DNA from: DATBLE01 sp046734335
Lineage (GTDB): Bacteria > Actinomycetota > Thermoleophilia > Gaiellales > Gaiellaceae
Length of the DNA stretch: 64,000 bases
Reading direction: 5' to 3'
NCBI GenBank assembly: GCA_046734335.1
Contig: JBKPRA010000053.1
Location: 83,076-147,075 of the forward strand
Below, piece by piece: positions 16,513-24,547 of the stretch. Made by a program: the position numbers and the translations under genes. Each line of letters starts with the position of its first letter. Within the stretch, counting starts at the first letter, position 1. A model generated the notes under the pieces. It made no database searches, was not told where the DNA came from, and was given only the letters and a program-made list of their open reading frames with translations.

Positions 16513-17331
16513 CTACATCCCGGCGACGCTGGAGACGTAGGCCGCCACGGCGGCGATCTGCTGTGGCGTCAGCTGGCCCTTGAACGACGGCATTACGCCC
16601 TTGCCGTTCGTCACGCGCTCGACCACCTTGTCTCTCGAGGGCTTCGCGTCGTCGAGGTTGGGTCCGACCGTCCCGGTGGCGTTTGCGTCGCTCAGCGTGT
16701 GGCAGCTCGTGCAGCCGGCGGTCTCGAACACCTGCTTGCCTTGCGCGACCTCGGCCGTGCCGCCCCCGCCGCCGGTGGTCGTAGTGGTCGTCTGGGACGT
16801 GGTGGTCGCCTGCGTGGTGGTAGTCGCCTGGGTGGACGTCGTGGGCGGCGGCGGCGGCGCAGTCGTCGTCGTTCCGCCGGTCGTGGCGCCGCCCGGTGGC
16901 AGCCCGGCGACGGACGCGACATACGCGGCGACGTCGTTCGCGTCCTCGCCGTCGACCAGCTTGGCCGGCATGCCGGTCACCTTGTTCTCGACGCCGTTCT
17001 TGCCGACGTCCACCCCGGACGGGTTCGTGACCGGGAAGAGGATCTGGTCGTGGACGACGTTGCGGATGGTCGACTCGGCGAAGCCTTGCTCGCGTGGCCC
17101 GGAGAACGCATCGTCGAGGTTGGGGCCGATCTTCCCCTGCGTGCCGGCGTCCGCGAGTGTGTGGCAGGAGCCGCACTTCTCGACGAAGAGCTTCTTGCCG
17201 TTGTCCTTGTCGGCGGGGCCCGCCTGCAGGCCGCCGGTCCCACAGCCGGCGCTGAGCAGTGCGACCGACGCGAGGACGGCCCAGAGAAGGGCGCGGCGGC
17301 GCGTCGGACCCCGGTTGAAATCGAAGTTCAC
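16513..17331 (-). CDS. Dihaem cytochrome c lipoprotein
   Basis: A 272-residue exported protein. A lipobox LLSAGC places the acylated cysteine at 30. Two class I-like cytochrome c domains follow: CGSCH at 53-57 and CTSCH at 207-211, with possible axial Met in VTGMPAKL and GVMPSFKG. They are linked by a low-complexity Thr/Pro/Gly stretch (about 150-192), probably a flexible tether. It is a good candidate electron donor to the nearby caa3-type oxidase, an inference from proximity and from resemblance to the haem c domain of subunit II. The start GTG lies upstream of the basic signal-peptide region. Confidence 0.88.
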   Translation of the reverse strand: MNFDFNRGPTRRRALLWAVLASVALLSAGCGTGGLQAGPADKDNGKKLFVEKCGSCHTLADAGTQGKIGPNLDDAFSGPREQGFAESTIRNVVHDQILFPVTNPSGVDVGKNGVENKVTGMPAKLVDGEDANDVAAYVASVAGLPPGGATTGGTTTTAPPPPPTTSTQATTTTQATTTSQTTTTTTGGGGGTAEVAQGKQVFETAGCTSCHTLSDANATGTVGPNLDDAKPSRDKVVERVTNGKGVMPSFKGQLTPQQIAAVAAYVSSVAGM

Positions 17332-17388
17332 GTCGTTCCCTCGAGCTCGCTGTACGAGAAAGACCGTCCCTCTCGCTGCGCGAGGAGT

Positions 17389-18258
17389 CTAACCCTGCGT
17401 CGTCGCGGACGAGCCGGCGAGCTGCTTCTCGAGCGCCTTGATCCGCGCCTTCGCCTGCGGTACGGACGCGTCGTCGGGCGCGAGCTTGATGAACTGCTTG
17501 TACGCGGCGATCGCCGTGGTCGCGTCCCCGGCGATCTCGGCCGCATTCGCGAGCTGGAGCCGGACGCTGGGCTCGGTCGGCTGCAGCTTGACGAGCCTCT
17601 TGTAGGCCGAGATGAGCTGCGTCGAGGTCTGCTGCAGGGCGGTGAGGGCGTTCTGATAGGCGGTCGTGGCCGACGTGCCGGCCGCCTGGTCGATCGGGTC
17701 GGAGAGGCTGCCGAGCGCGCGGCCGAGCGGGGAGGTCGACGGCGGCCCGAACGTCGACGGCTGGTACTGCTGCACGGCCAGCTGGAGGTTCTGCGCCTCG
17801 GCTCCCTGGGCCTGGAGCTGCTGGGTGAGGTCGTTTGCATACAGCTGCAGGCCGTCTGCGTCCTTCGGGCGCAGCAGGGTGTACTGCTGCCACGCGGGCG
17901 CCGCGGAGGCGTAGTCGGTCTTCGAGTCGTAGGCGGTTGCCAGGTCTTTCCAGGCCTGCGCATCCTTCGGGTTCTTCTCCGTCGCGTTCAGCGCCTTGCT
18001 GACCGACGGGCCACTGTTGCCGCTGCCCGTGATGCCGTTGAAAAGGTCACCGAGACCGAGACCGGACGAGCCGACCCCGAGGAAGACGAAGCTGCCGGCG
18101 AAGACGACGATCAGGAGCACGAACACCCACTTGGCATGCGTGCGCAGCCTGTTGAAGAATAGGGTGTCTTCGTAGCGCTGCCCGCTCGAGTCCTTATGCT
18201 TCCGGCCCGTGTCGTGACGACGCGCAGGAGGCCGTTTTTTTGCCGCGGCACGTGCCAT
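17389..18258 (-). CDS. Membrane-anchored TPR protein
   Basis: A 289-residue protein with a very basic cytoplasmic N-terminus, one membrane helix (about 46-65), and an outside region of helical repeats. TPR-like units are seen around NATEKNPKDAQAWKDLATAY and again at KRLVKLQPTEPSVRLQLANA and QFIKLAPDDASVPQAKARIK. TPR proteins are scaffolds, and the partner is not known. TAGGCT lies 12 bases before the ATG. It stands between the cytochrome lipoprotein and the deaminase, all on the minus strand, with short spacers. Confidence 0.75.
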   Translation of the reverse strand: MARAAAKKRPPARRHDTGRKHKDSSGQRYEDTLFFNRLRTHAKWVFVLLIVVFAGSFVFLGVGSSGLGLGDLFNGITGSGNSGPSVSKALNATEKNPKDAQAWKDLATAYDSKTDYASAAPAWQQYTLLRPKDADGLQLYANDLTQQLQAQGAEAQNLQLAVQQYQPSTFGPPSTSPLGRALGSLSDPIDQAAGTSATTAYQNALTALQQTSTQLISAYKRLVKLQPTEPSVRLQLANAAEIAGDATTAIAAYKQFIKLAPDDASVPQAKARIKALEKQLAGSSATTQG

Positions 18259-18273
18259 CTCGGAGAGAACAGC

Positions 18274-19290
18274 CTAGCGTCGTTCGCCGGCGATCGGTTC
18301 CCAGTCGTGCGCCGAACCGATCTGCTCGAGCCGCGCGCGGGTCGCGTCGTCGCAGAGCGCGCCGGACAACGCTGCGCCGTACAGCGCCTGCGGATCGAGC
18401 CCGAGCCGCTCGGCCGCCTCGTACTCGCGGGTGAGATCGGTGTCGAACATCGCCGGGTCGTCGGTCGAGACGGAGCAGCGGACGCCCGCGCGCACGAGCT
18501 CGGGCAGCGGATGTTCCTCCAGCGAGGCGACCGCGCCCGTGCGGACGTTCGAGATCGGGGTGATGTCGAGGACGAGGCCGCGCTCGGCGAGCTCTGCGAC
18601 GAGTGCCGGATCCTCGATCGCGCGGAACCCGTGACGGATGCGGTCGGGGTCGAGCTCGTCGAGTGCCGTCCGCACGGACTCGGGCCCGACCACCTCGCCC
18701 GCGTGCGGCACCGAGCCGAGGCCTGCCTCGCGGGCAGCCCGGAACGCCGGCGCGAACGGACCGTTCGGGTAGTGGGCCTCCTCGCCTCCGAGGCCGACGG
18801 CGACTACGCCGCGGTCGCGGTAGCGGGCCGCGTGCCGCACGAGCGCGTGCGCGTCCTCAAGGGGGGCGCTGCGGGTGATGTCAGGGTCGAGGCGCACTTC
18901 GACGCCGTGCAGCTCACGCGCGAGCTGCGCCCCGCTGCAGTAGCCCTCGAAAATCGTGTCCCACGAGATGCCGCGCCACGTGCGCTCGATCGGCGAAAAG
19001 ATCGCCTCCAGATAGACGGCACCGTGCCGCTTCGCCTCGGCCGCGTAGTCGACGACGACCTGCCGGAAGTCCTCCTCGGTGCGCAGGCAGTTGGTGGTGA
19101 GGATCCAGACCTCGATGAAGTGGTCGAAGTCGCGGAAGCGGTAGAGCTCCCGCAGCCCCTCGACCGTGTCGGCCGGCAGCGCCTCGCCGTTCCGCTTCGC
19201 GATCTCGAGCAGCGTCTCGGGCTGGATCGTCGCCTCGAGGTGCACGTGCAACTCGATCTTGGGATAGGGGGTCCTCGGTTCCGTGGTCAT
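18274..19290 (-). CDS. Adenosine deaminase family protein
   Basis: A 338-residue amidohydrolase. Zinc ligands and catalytic residues are visible: IELHVHLEATI (HxH), SVPHAGEV, and VSTDDPAMF near the end. The family deaminates adenosine, adenine or related purines such as aminodeoxyfutalosine; the exact substrate is not decided by these motifs. The start is ATG 19290. The gene is 15 bases from the TPR gene. Purine salvage is the most likely role. Confidence 0.88.
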   Translation of the reverse strand: MTTEPRTPYPKIELHVHLEATIQPETLLEIAKRNGEALPADTVEGLRELYRFRDFDHFIEVWILTTNCLRTEEDFRQVVVDYAAEAKRHGAVYLEAIFSPIERTWRGISWDTIFEGYCSGAQLARELHGVEVRLDPDITRSAPLEDAHALVRHAARYRDRGVVAVGLGGEEAHYPNGPFAPAFRAAREAGLGSVPHAGEVVGPESVRTALDELDPDRIRHGFRAIEDPALVAELAERGLVLDITPISNVRTGAVASLEEHPLPELVRAGVRCSVSTDDPAMFDTDLTREYEAAERLGLDPQALYGAALSGALCDDATRARLEQIGSAHDWEPIAGERR

Positions 19291-19362
19291 CTGCGAGCGG
19301 CGCGCGGAGGCGAGACCGCGCTCTCGCCGGAGCGCTCGAACCGATGGCCAGTCGGTTTGGCG

Positions 19363-19401
19363 AAGGAGGGGGCTCGTGGGGGAACCATGGATTCCTCCAC
19401 G
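19363..19401. repeat. Dispersed palindromic repeat, copy A
   Basis: The core at 19375-19401 (CGTGGGGGAACCATGG then ATTCCTCCACG) folds into a 9-bp stem, GTGGGGGAA (19376-19384) with TTCCTCCAC (19392-19400). Related copies lie at 27901-27938 and 29761-29799, all intergenic. The rest of the 180-base spacer holds a shorter hairpin (GGCGAGA/TCTCGCC, near 19312-19331) and a -10-like TAGACT before the ABC gene. Confidence 0.65.
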
Positions 19402-19458
19402 TTCGGATACGGGGTGGCCTCGTTCGACACCGGGCGCGATCGTAGAGGACGGGCTGCC

Positions 19459-19464
19459 TAGACT
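19459..19464 (+). promoter_or_regulatory. -10 box of the ABC-2 exporter genes (leaderless type)
   Basis: TAGACT ends 6 bases before ATG 19471 with no ribosome-binding site between, as expected for a leaderless transcript. Confidence 0.5.
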
Positions 19465-19470
19465 CGACGG

Positions 19471-20304
19471 ATGGCTCCTGCACTCGCCGTCCGCGGCCTC
19501 GGGAAGCGGTACGCGAACGTCCGCGCCCTGGACGGCGTCGACCTCGAACTGGCCCACGGCGAGCTCGTCGGCCTGCTCGGGCCGAACGGCGCGGGGAAGT
19601 CGACTCTGGTCAAGATCGCCTGCGGCCTCGTGCACCCGACGGAGGGGACGGCGGAGATCTGCGGGGCGCCGGCGGGGTCGGCGGACTCGCGACGGGCGCT
19701 CGGGTACCTCGCCGAGCTCTTTCGCTTTCCCGGCTGGGTGAGCGCCGAGGAGCTGCTCGTCCTCCACCAGCGCCTAGCCGGCTCCGATGGCGGCGCGGTC
19801 GAGCGAGCAGAACTGCTCGCGCTGGTCGATCTCACCGAGGCGCGCGAGCGGCGGGTCGAGGAGATGTCGAAGGGCATGCAGCAACGGCTTGGAATCGCGC
19901 AGGCTCTGGTCGGCGCCCCGCCCGTTCTCCTGCTCGACGAGCCGACGAGTGCGCTCGACCCGGCGGGCCGGCGCATGGTTCGTGTACTGCTCGAGGAGTT
20001 GCGGTCACGCGGCCACGCCGTCCTGCTCAACTCCCACCTGCTGAGCGAGATCGAGCTGGTCTGCGACCGCGTGGCGATCATCTCGCGCGGGCGGCTCGTC
20101 GCCGAGGGGGCGCCGGCGGATCTGTCGCGCACACGCGGTGTCGAGGTGGAGACAGCGTCCGGCGTCCGTCTGTTCGAGGGCGCCACGCGCGACGACGTGC
20201 CCGCGATCGTCTCCCGCCTCGTTGCCGAGGGCGAGCAGGTCTATGGCGTCCGCGTGCTCGCGACCACCCTCGAGGACGTCTACCTGGAGGCGGTCGGTGA
20301 GTGA
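19471..20304 (+). CDS. ABC transporter ATP-binding protein (ABC-2 exporter)
   Basis: A 277-residue ATPase. Walker A GLLGPNGAGKST (about 35-46), signature MSKGMQQRLG, Walker B VLLLDEPTSALD and the switch His in LLNSHLL are all intact. The C-terminal extension is typical of ATPases paired with ABC-2 permeases. The permease gene follows with an 8-base overlap. It probably exports a lipid, polymer or drug; the substrate is unknown. A leaderless-type -10 box precedes it. Confidence 0.92.
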   Translation: MAPALAVRGLGKRYANVRALDGVDLELAHGELVGLLGPNGAGKSTLVKIACGLVHPTEGTAEICGAPAGSADSRRALGYLAELFRFPGWVSAEELLVLHQRLAGSDGGAVERAELLALVDLTEARERRVEEMSKGMQQRLGIAQALVGAPPVLLLDEPTSALDPAGRRMVRVLLEELRSRGHAVLLNSHLLSEIELVCDRVAIISRGRLVAEGAPADLSRTRGVEVETASGVRLFEGATRDDVPAIVSRLVAEGEQVYGVRVLATTLEDVYLEAVGE

Positions 20305-21157
20305 CGTCGTCGTGATCGTCGGCTACGCGCTCCGCGAGAGCATGCGCCGCAAGGTCTTCCTGATCGTGCTCCTGCTCTCTGCCGCCTTCCTGGCGCTGTA
20401 CGGGCTCGGCGTCTGGCGGGCGTTCGAGGACACCACCGGTTTCGTGGCGCCCGACCAACTGGGGCTCGATCCGACCGTGGTCACCGGCGCGACCGTGCTC
20501 GGGCTGGCGATGTTCGCGACGCTCTTCCTCGGCACCGTGCTGGCGATCTTCCTCACCCTTGGAGTCGTGCGCGGAGACGCCGAGCGGGGGCTGCTCCAGC
20601 CGCTCGTCGTGCGCCCGGTCGGGCGAAGCACGCTCCTGGTCTCGCGCTTCCTGGCGGCGGCCGGCGTCTGCGCGCTCTACGTCGCCGTCCTGTTCACGAT
20701 CGAGACGGTCACCACCGGGCTGATCGGCGGTTGGTGGCCGGACGACGTGGTCGCGGCCGGAGCCGAGCTCGCCTTTGCGGTGGTGATCGTGGTCGCGCTC
20801 TCGCTGCTCGGCTCGATCTTCCTGACCGCAACCGCCAACGGTATCGCCGTGTTCATGGTCTTCGGCGGCGGCCTCGTGGCCGGTCTGCTCGCGCAGATCG
20901 GTCGTGCGATCGGCTCGGACACGCTCCGCTCGATCGGCCGCTGGGCCTCGTACGTGCTGCCGTTCGAGGCGCTCTATCAGAACGCACTGCACGTGCTCAC
21001 CTCGGGCACGACCGGCTTCGAGCGCTTCGCGCTCGAGCTGGGGCCGTTCGGTGGCTCGTCCGGAGGTGGGGTCGGCGTCGTGCTCTGGGCGGCGGCGTAC
21101 CTGGGGCTCGTCGGAGCGGCCGGGCTATTCGCCTTCTCCCGGCGGGATCTCCCCTAG
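20297..21157 (+). CDS. ABC-2 type permease
   Basis: A 286-residue membrane protein with six predicted helices, starting at GTG 20297 inside the end of its ATPase gene. The first helix follows a short basic cytoplasmic segment (YALRESMRRKVF), and helices continue to LGLVGAAGLFAF near the C-terminus. The layout, overlap and neighbour define it as the membrane half of the exporter. Its stop overlaps the convergent tatC stop by 4 bases. Confidence 0.88.
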   Translation: MSDVVVIVGYALRESMRRKVFLIVLLLSAAFLALYGLGVWRAFEDTTGFVAPDQLGLDPTVVTGATVLGLAMFATLFLGTVLAIFLTLGVVRGDAERGLLQPLVVRPVGRSTLLVSRFLAAAGVCALYVAVLFTIETVTTGLIGGWWPDDVVAAGAELAFAVVIVVALSLLGSIFLTATANGIAVFMVFGGGLVAGLLAQIGRAIGSDTLRSIGRWASYVLPFEALYQNALHVLTSGTTGFERFALELGPFGGSSGGGVGVVLWAAAYLGLVGAAGLFAFSRRDLP

Positions 21158-21927
21158 TACTCGGTCGCCTCGCGGCGTGCCTCGCGCTCGGCCCGCCAGC
21201 GCGGCTCGAAGAACGTCGCCAGGCCGATCGAGAGTACGTACAGGACCACGAGCGGGATCACCGAGAGGATCGTCGTCACGGGGTCGACGCCCGGGAGGAT
21301 CACCCCGATCACGACCATGACGAAGACGCCGACGCGCCAGGTACGGCGCAGCATCGCGGCGGTGAGGATCCGCAGCCGGACGAGTCCGAGCACGAAGACC
21401 GGCACCTCGAAGGCGAGCGCGACTCCGATCAGCACGAAGCTGACGAACCGGTAGTAGTCCTTGGCCCGCAGCAGGATCTGGAAGTGCGACGAGTCGTAGT
21501 TCGTGAGGAAGTGGATCGCCGGGGGCAGGACGACCCAGTAGCCGAAGGCGAGGCCGCCGAGGCCTAGCACGGCGGCAAAGGCGACCAGCATCGTCATCGA
21601 GCGCTGGTAGTGCTCCGCGAAGGCCGGGGCGAGGAACGCCCAGATCTGCCAGAAGAGGATCGGCAGCGCGATGATCAGCGCCGCCCAGAGGCTGACCCAG
21701 ATCGAGGTCGAGAAAGGCTCGATCGGGCTGAAGGTGGCGGGCTTCTTCAGGTTGTCCGGCAGCGGCCGATTCAGCCAGTCGAGGATGTGGCCGTGGAAGA
21801 CGTAGGTGACGATGAAGGCGACCAGGATCGCCCCCAGGCAGATGAACAGCCTGGCCCGAAGCTCGCCGAGATGCTCGACGAGCGTCGCCTCCTCGCCGTG
21901 GCGAAGCCGGCGCGGGTAGAGCCTCAT
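21154..21927 (-). CDS. tatC: Twin-arginine translocase subunit TatC
   Basis: A 257-residue six-helix membrane protein. Family features are the N-terminal LVEHLGELRARLF (with the signal-binding Glu), FLAPAFAEHYQRS after the second helix, and VFVLGLVRL. TatC recognises RR signal peptides and, with TatA, moves folded proteins across the membrane. tatA lies 3 bases upstream in the same unit, so the pair forms a minimal TatAC system here; TatB is not seen. Rieske and other cofactor proteins are typical clients. Confidence 0.95.
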   Translation of the reverse strand: MRLYPRRLRHGEEATLVEHLGELRARLFICLGAILVAFIVTYVFHGHILDWLNRPLPDNLKKPATFSPIEPFSTSIWVSLWAALIIALPILFWQIWAFLAPAFAEHYQRSMTMLVAFAAVLGLGGLAFGYWVVLPPAIHFLTNYDSSHFQILLRAKDYYRFVSFVLIGVALAFEVPVFVLGLVRLRILTAAMLRRTWRVGVFVMVVIGVILPGVDPVTTILSVIPLVVLYVLSIGLATFFEPRWRAEREARREATEY

Positions 21928-21930
21928 GGC

Positions 21931-22128
21931 CTAGCTGACGGGTGGCTTGCTGTCGTCGGCGGAAGGCGGCGGGATCTCGGGCTTGTCGTCCTTGCCGCTG
22001 ATCGAGTCCTTGAACTCGCGCATGCCGCGGCCGAGGGAGCGGCCCATCTCGGGGAGCCGCTTGGGCCCGAACACGATCAGCGCGACGAGCAGGATGACGA
22101 TGAGGCCTGTGATACCGATCTCCGGCAT
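21931..22128 (-). CDS. tatA: Twin-arginine translocase subunit TatA
   Basis: A 65-residue protein with one membrane helix (about 4-20), the FGPKRLPEMGRSLGRGMREF hinge and amphipathic helix, and an acidic/proline-rich tail. These are defining features of TatA/TatE. TAGGCT ends 6 bases before the ATG, so the tatAC transcript is probably leaderless, and it diverges from sufC across a 64-base spacer. Confidence 0.95.
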   Translation of the reverse strand: MPEIGITGLIVILLVALIVFGPKRLPEMGRSLGRGMREFKDSISGKDDKPEIPPPSADDSKPPVS

Positions 22129-22134
22129 GGATCT

Positions 22135-22185
22135 AGCCTAGCGCTTTTTTCGGTGTACCGGCCGGAATTGCGGCTTGGCTAGACT
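22135..22185. promoter_or_regulatory. Divergent leaderless promoters of tatAC and sufCB
   Basis: On the minus strand, TAGGCT (22140-22135) lies 6 bases before the tatA ATG. On the plus strand, TAGACT (22180-22185) lies 7 bases before the sufC ATG at 22193. Both are -10-like with no Shine-Dalgarno sequence between box and start. Confidence 0.55.
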
Positions 22186-22192
22186 GAATGCG

Positions 22193-22972
22193 ATGGCACT
22201 GCTGGAAATCAGAGACCTGCACGTCTCGCACGAGGAGACCGGCAAGGAGATCGTCAAGGGCGTGAACCTCGCGGTGGACCTCGACCAGGTCCACGCGGTC
22301 ATGGGCCCGAACGGCTCAGGCAAGTCCACGCTTGCATACGCGCTGATGGGGCATCCCGCATACGAGATCACCGACGGCGTGATCCTTTTCGAGGGCGAGA
22401 ACCTGGTCGAGCTCGGGGCGGACGAGCGCGCGCAGCGTGGCCTCTTCCTCGCCTTCCAGTATCCGCACGCGGTGCCCGGCGTGACCGTGACCAATTTCCT
22501 GCGCTCCTCGATCAACGCGATCCGGAAGGCGCGGGCGGGCCAGGACGACCCGATCCCGATCCCCGAGTTCCGCAAGGATCTGCTCGCGCGGATGGAGGAG
22601 CTGAGCGTGACGCGCGAGTTGGCCCAGCGGTACATCAACGACGGGTTCTCGGGCGGCGAGCGCAAGAAGATGGAGATGCTGCAGCTCGCGATGCTGAAGC
22701 CGCGCCTGGCGGTGCTGGACGAGACCGACACCGGCCTCGACATCGATGCGCTCAAGGTCGTCGGCAACGGGGTCAACCGGCTCGTCGGCCCGGAGATGGG
22801 CGCGCTCGTGATCACCCACTTCCCGCGAGTGCTCAACTACATCAAGGCCGACTACGTGCACGTCTTCGCCGACGGTCGGATCGTCGCCGAGGGCGGGCCG
22901 GAGCTGGCCCAGCAGCTCGAGGCCGACGGTTACAAGGCCTTCATCCCCGAGATGGAAGAGGCAACGGCATGA
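22193..22972 (+). CDS. sufC: Fe-S cluster assembly ATPase SufC
   Basis: A 259-residue ABC-type ATPase. Walker A is GPNGSGKST (38-46), the signature is FSGGERKKMEML, and Walker B is LAVLDETDTGLD, all in the SufC form. SufC works with SufB and SufD as the scaffold complex that builds Fe-S clusters in the cytosol. ATG 22193 is favoured because a TAGACT box ends 7 bases before it. The stop overlaps sufB (ATGA). It leads a suf operon, whereas most actinobacterial operons begin with a regulator or sufB. Confidence 0.96.
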   Translation: MALLEIRDLHVSHEETGKEIVKGVNLAVDLDQVHAVMGPNGSGKSTLAYALMGHPAYEITDGVILFEGENLVELGADERAQRGLFLAFQYPHAVPGVTVTNFLRSSINAIRKARAGQDDPIPIPEFRKDLLARMEELSVTRELAQRYINDGFSGGERKKMEMLQLAMLKPRLAVLDETDTGLDIDALKVVGNGVNRLVGPEMGALVITHFPRVLNYIKADYVHVFADGRIVAEGGPELAQQLEADGYKAFIPEMEEATA

Positions 22973-24384
22973 GCGAGAAGACTGAGACCCAGGTCGTCGC
23001 CGAGATCGGCGCCGACTACAAGTACGGCTTCCACGACGAGGAGAACTATTTCTTCAAGTCGGGCCGGGGCCTTTCGAAAGAGGTCGTCGAGGCGATCTCG
23101 TCGCACAAGGACGAGCCCGAGTGGATGCGCAAGTTCCGGCTGAAGGCACTCGACTACTTCGAGGCCCGCCCGTTGCCGCGCTGGGGCGGGGACATGAGTG
23201 GGATCGACTTCGACAACATCTACTACTACATCCGTCCGACCGAGAAGCAGGCGCAGTCCTGGGAGGACCTGCCCCCGGATATCAAGAACACCTGGGACCG
23301 GCTCGGCATCCCCGAGGCAGAGCGCAAGTTCCTCGCCGGCGTCGGCGCCCAGTACGAGAGCGAGGTCGTCTACCACAAGCTTCAGGAGGATCTCGAGAAG
23401 AAGGGCGTGCTCTTCCTCGACATGGACTCCGGCCTGCGCGAGCACGAGGAGCTGGTCAAGCAGTACTTCGGGAAGACGATCCCGCCGAACGACAACAAGT
23501 TCGCCGCGCTGAACTCGGCGGTCTGGTCGGGCGGGTCGTTCATCTACGTGCCGCCGGGTGTCTCGATCGAGATGCCGCTCCAGGCCTACTTCCGGATCAA
23601 CGCCGAGAACATGGGCCAGTTCGAGCGCACGCTGATCATCGTCGACGAGGGCGCGTACGTGCACTACGTCGAGGGCTGCACCGCCCCGATCTACTCGTCC
23701 GACTCGCTCCACTCGGCGGTCGTGGAGATCATCGTCAAGCCGGGCGGCCGCTGCCGATATACGACCATCCAGAACTGGTCGACCAACGTCTACAACCTCG
23801 TCACGAAGCGTGCGGTCGCGTACGAGAACGCGACGATGGAGTGGGTCGACGGCAACCTCGGCTCCAAGCTGACGATGAAGTACCCGGCGATCTGGCTGAT
23901 GGGCGAGGGCGCTCACGGGGAGGTGCTCTCGATCGCCTTCGCCGGCTCGGGGCAGCACCAGGACGCGGGCGGCAAGGCGGTCCATGTCGCGCCGCACACG
24001 TCGTCGGTGATCACGTCCAAGTCGATCTCAAAGAACGGCGGCCGCGCCGGCTACCGCGGACTGCTCGAAGTCGCCAAGGGTGCGCACGGTGCGCGATCGA
24101 AGGTCGTCTGCGACGCGCTGATCCTCGACGAGGAGTCGCGCTCCGACACCTACCCGTACATCCGCATCGACGAGAACGACGTCGACATCGGCCACGAGGC
24201 GACCGTCTCGAAGATCGGCGAGGAACAGCTCTTCTACCTGATGTCCCGCGGTCTCTCCGAGGCCGAGGCGTCGGCGATGATCGTGTCCGGCTTCGTCGAG
24301 CCGATCACCAAGGAGCTTCCGCTCGAGTACGCGGTCGAGATGAACCGGCTGATCCAGCTTCAGATGGAAGGCTCTGTTGGCTGA
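22969..24384 (+). CDS. sufB: Fe-S cluster assembly scaffold SufB
   Basis: A 471-residue SufB. The N-terminal region and the beta-helix core are typical: FIYVPPGVSIEMPLQAYFRI, VHYVEGCTAPIYS (conserved Cys), SVITSKSISKNGG and EEQLFYLMSRGLSEAEA at the end. SufB binds the nascent cluster and receives sulfur from SufS/SufU. Its last codons and TGA (24382-24384) lie inside the first unit of an 18-bp tandem repeat array. The normal neighbour sufD is displaced 1.3 kb downstream by two VOC genes. Confidence 0.96.
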   Translation: MSEKTETQVVAEIGADYKYGFHDEENYFFKSGRGLSKEVVEAISSHKDEPEWMRKFRLKALDYFEARPLPRWGGDMSGIDFDNIYYYIRPTEKQAQSWEDLPPDIKNTWDRLGIPEAERKFLAGVGAQYESEVVYHKLQEDLEKKGVLFLDMDSGLREHEELVKQYFGKTIPPNDNKFAALNSAVWSGGSFIYVPPGVSIEMPLQAYFRINAENMGQFERTLIIVDEGAYVHYVEGCTAPIYSSDSLHSAVVEIIVKPGGRCRYTTIQNWSTNVYNLVTKRAVAYENATMEWVDGNLGSKLTMKYPAIWLMGEGAHGEVLSIAFAGSGQHQDAGGKAVHVAPHTSSVITSKSISKNGGRAGYRGLLEVAKGAHGARSKVVCDALILDEESRSDTYPYIRIDENDVDIGHEATVSKIGEEQLFYLMSRGLSEAEASAMIVSGFVEPITKELPLEYAVEMNRLIQLQMEGSVG

Positions 24385-24510
24385 GAACCCGATGTTGGCT
24401 GAGAGCCCGATGTTGGTTGAGAGCCCGATGTTGGCTGAGAACCCGATGTTGGTTGAGAACCCGATGTTGGTTGAGAACCCGATGTTGGTTGAGAACCCGA
24501 TGTTGGCTGG
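24376..24510 (+). repeat. 18-bp tandem repeat array, 7.5 units
   Basis: Seven head-to-tail copies of GTTGGYTGAGARCCCGAT run from 24376 to 24501, then a half unit (GTTGGCTGG) to 24510. Units differ only at two positions (C/T and A/G), so the array is young or homogenised. Being a multiple of three, it keeps two of three forward frames open; one reads Leu-(Ala/Val)-Glu-(Asn/Ser)-Pro-Met repeatedly. The sufB stop codon lies in unit 1. Confidence 0.95.
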
Positions 24511-24547
24511 CTCGAAATCTGCAAGCAGATTTCGAGGTGTGGGTTGA
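24392..24547 (+). CDS. Possible short reading frame across the repeat array
   Basis: An ATG formed at the first repeat junction, 7 bases after the sufB stop, opens a 51-codon frame. It reads repeated Leu-(Ala/Val)-Glu-(Asn/Ser)-Pro-Met hexapeptides and then a basic tail (SKSASRFRGVG). Its TGA (24545-24547) overlaps the TTG start of the VOC gene. This could be a reinitiation peptide that couples sufB and VOC translation, or an accident of the repeat. No ribosome site is visible, so confidence is low. Confidence 0.25.
   Translation: MLAESPMLVESPMLAENPMLVENPMLVENPMLVENPMLAGSKSASRFRGVG
24511..24536 (+). promoter_or_regulatory. 12-bp hairpin partly covering the VOC gene ribosome site
   Basis: CTCGAAATCTGC (24511-24522) and GCAGATTTCGAG (24525-24536) are perfect reverse complements. 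The right arm ends in GAG of the GAGG (24534-24537) that serves TTG 24544. The stem could therefore limit translation of the VOC gene, or protect the upstream sufCB mRNA from 3' decay. No U-run follows. Confidence 0.5.

Noticed and set aside
18196..19461. Plus-strand frame opposite the adenosine deaminase
   Set aside because: The minus strand carries the HxH, HAGE and TDDP motifs of a complete enzyme; the plus frame has none.
24376..24510. Repeat array as a CRISPR
   Set aside because: Units are only 18 bp and directly adjacent with no unique spacers, and no cas gene is near.
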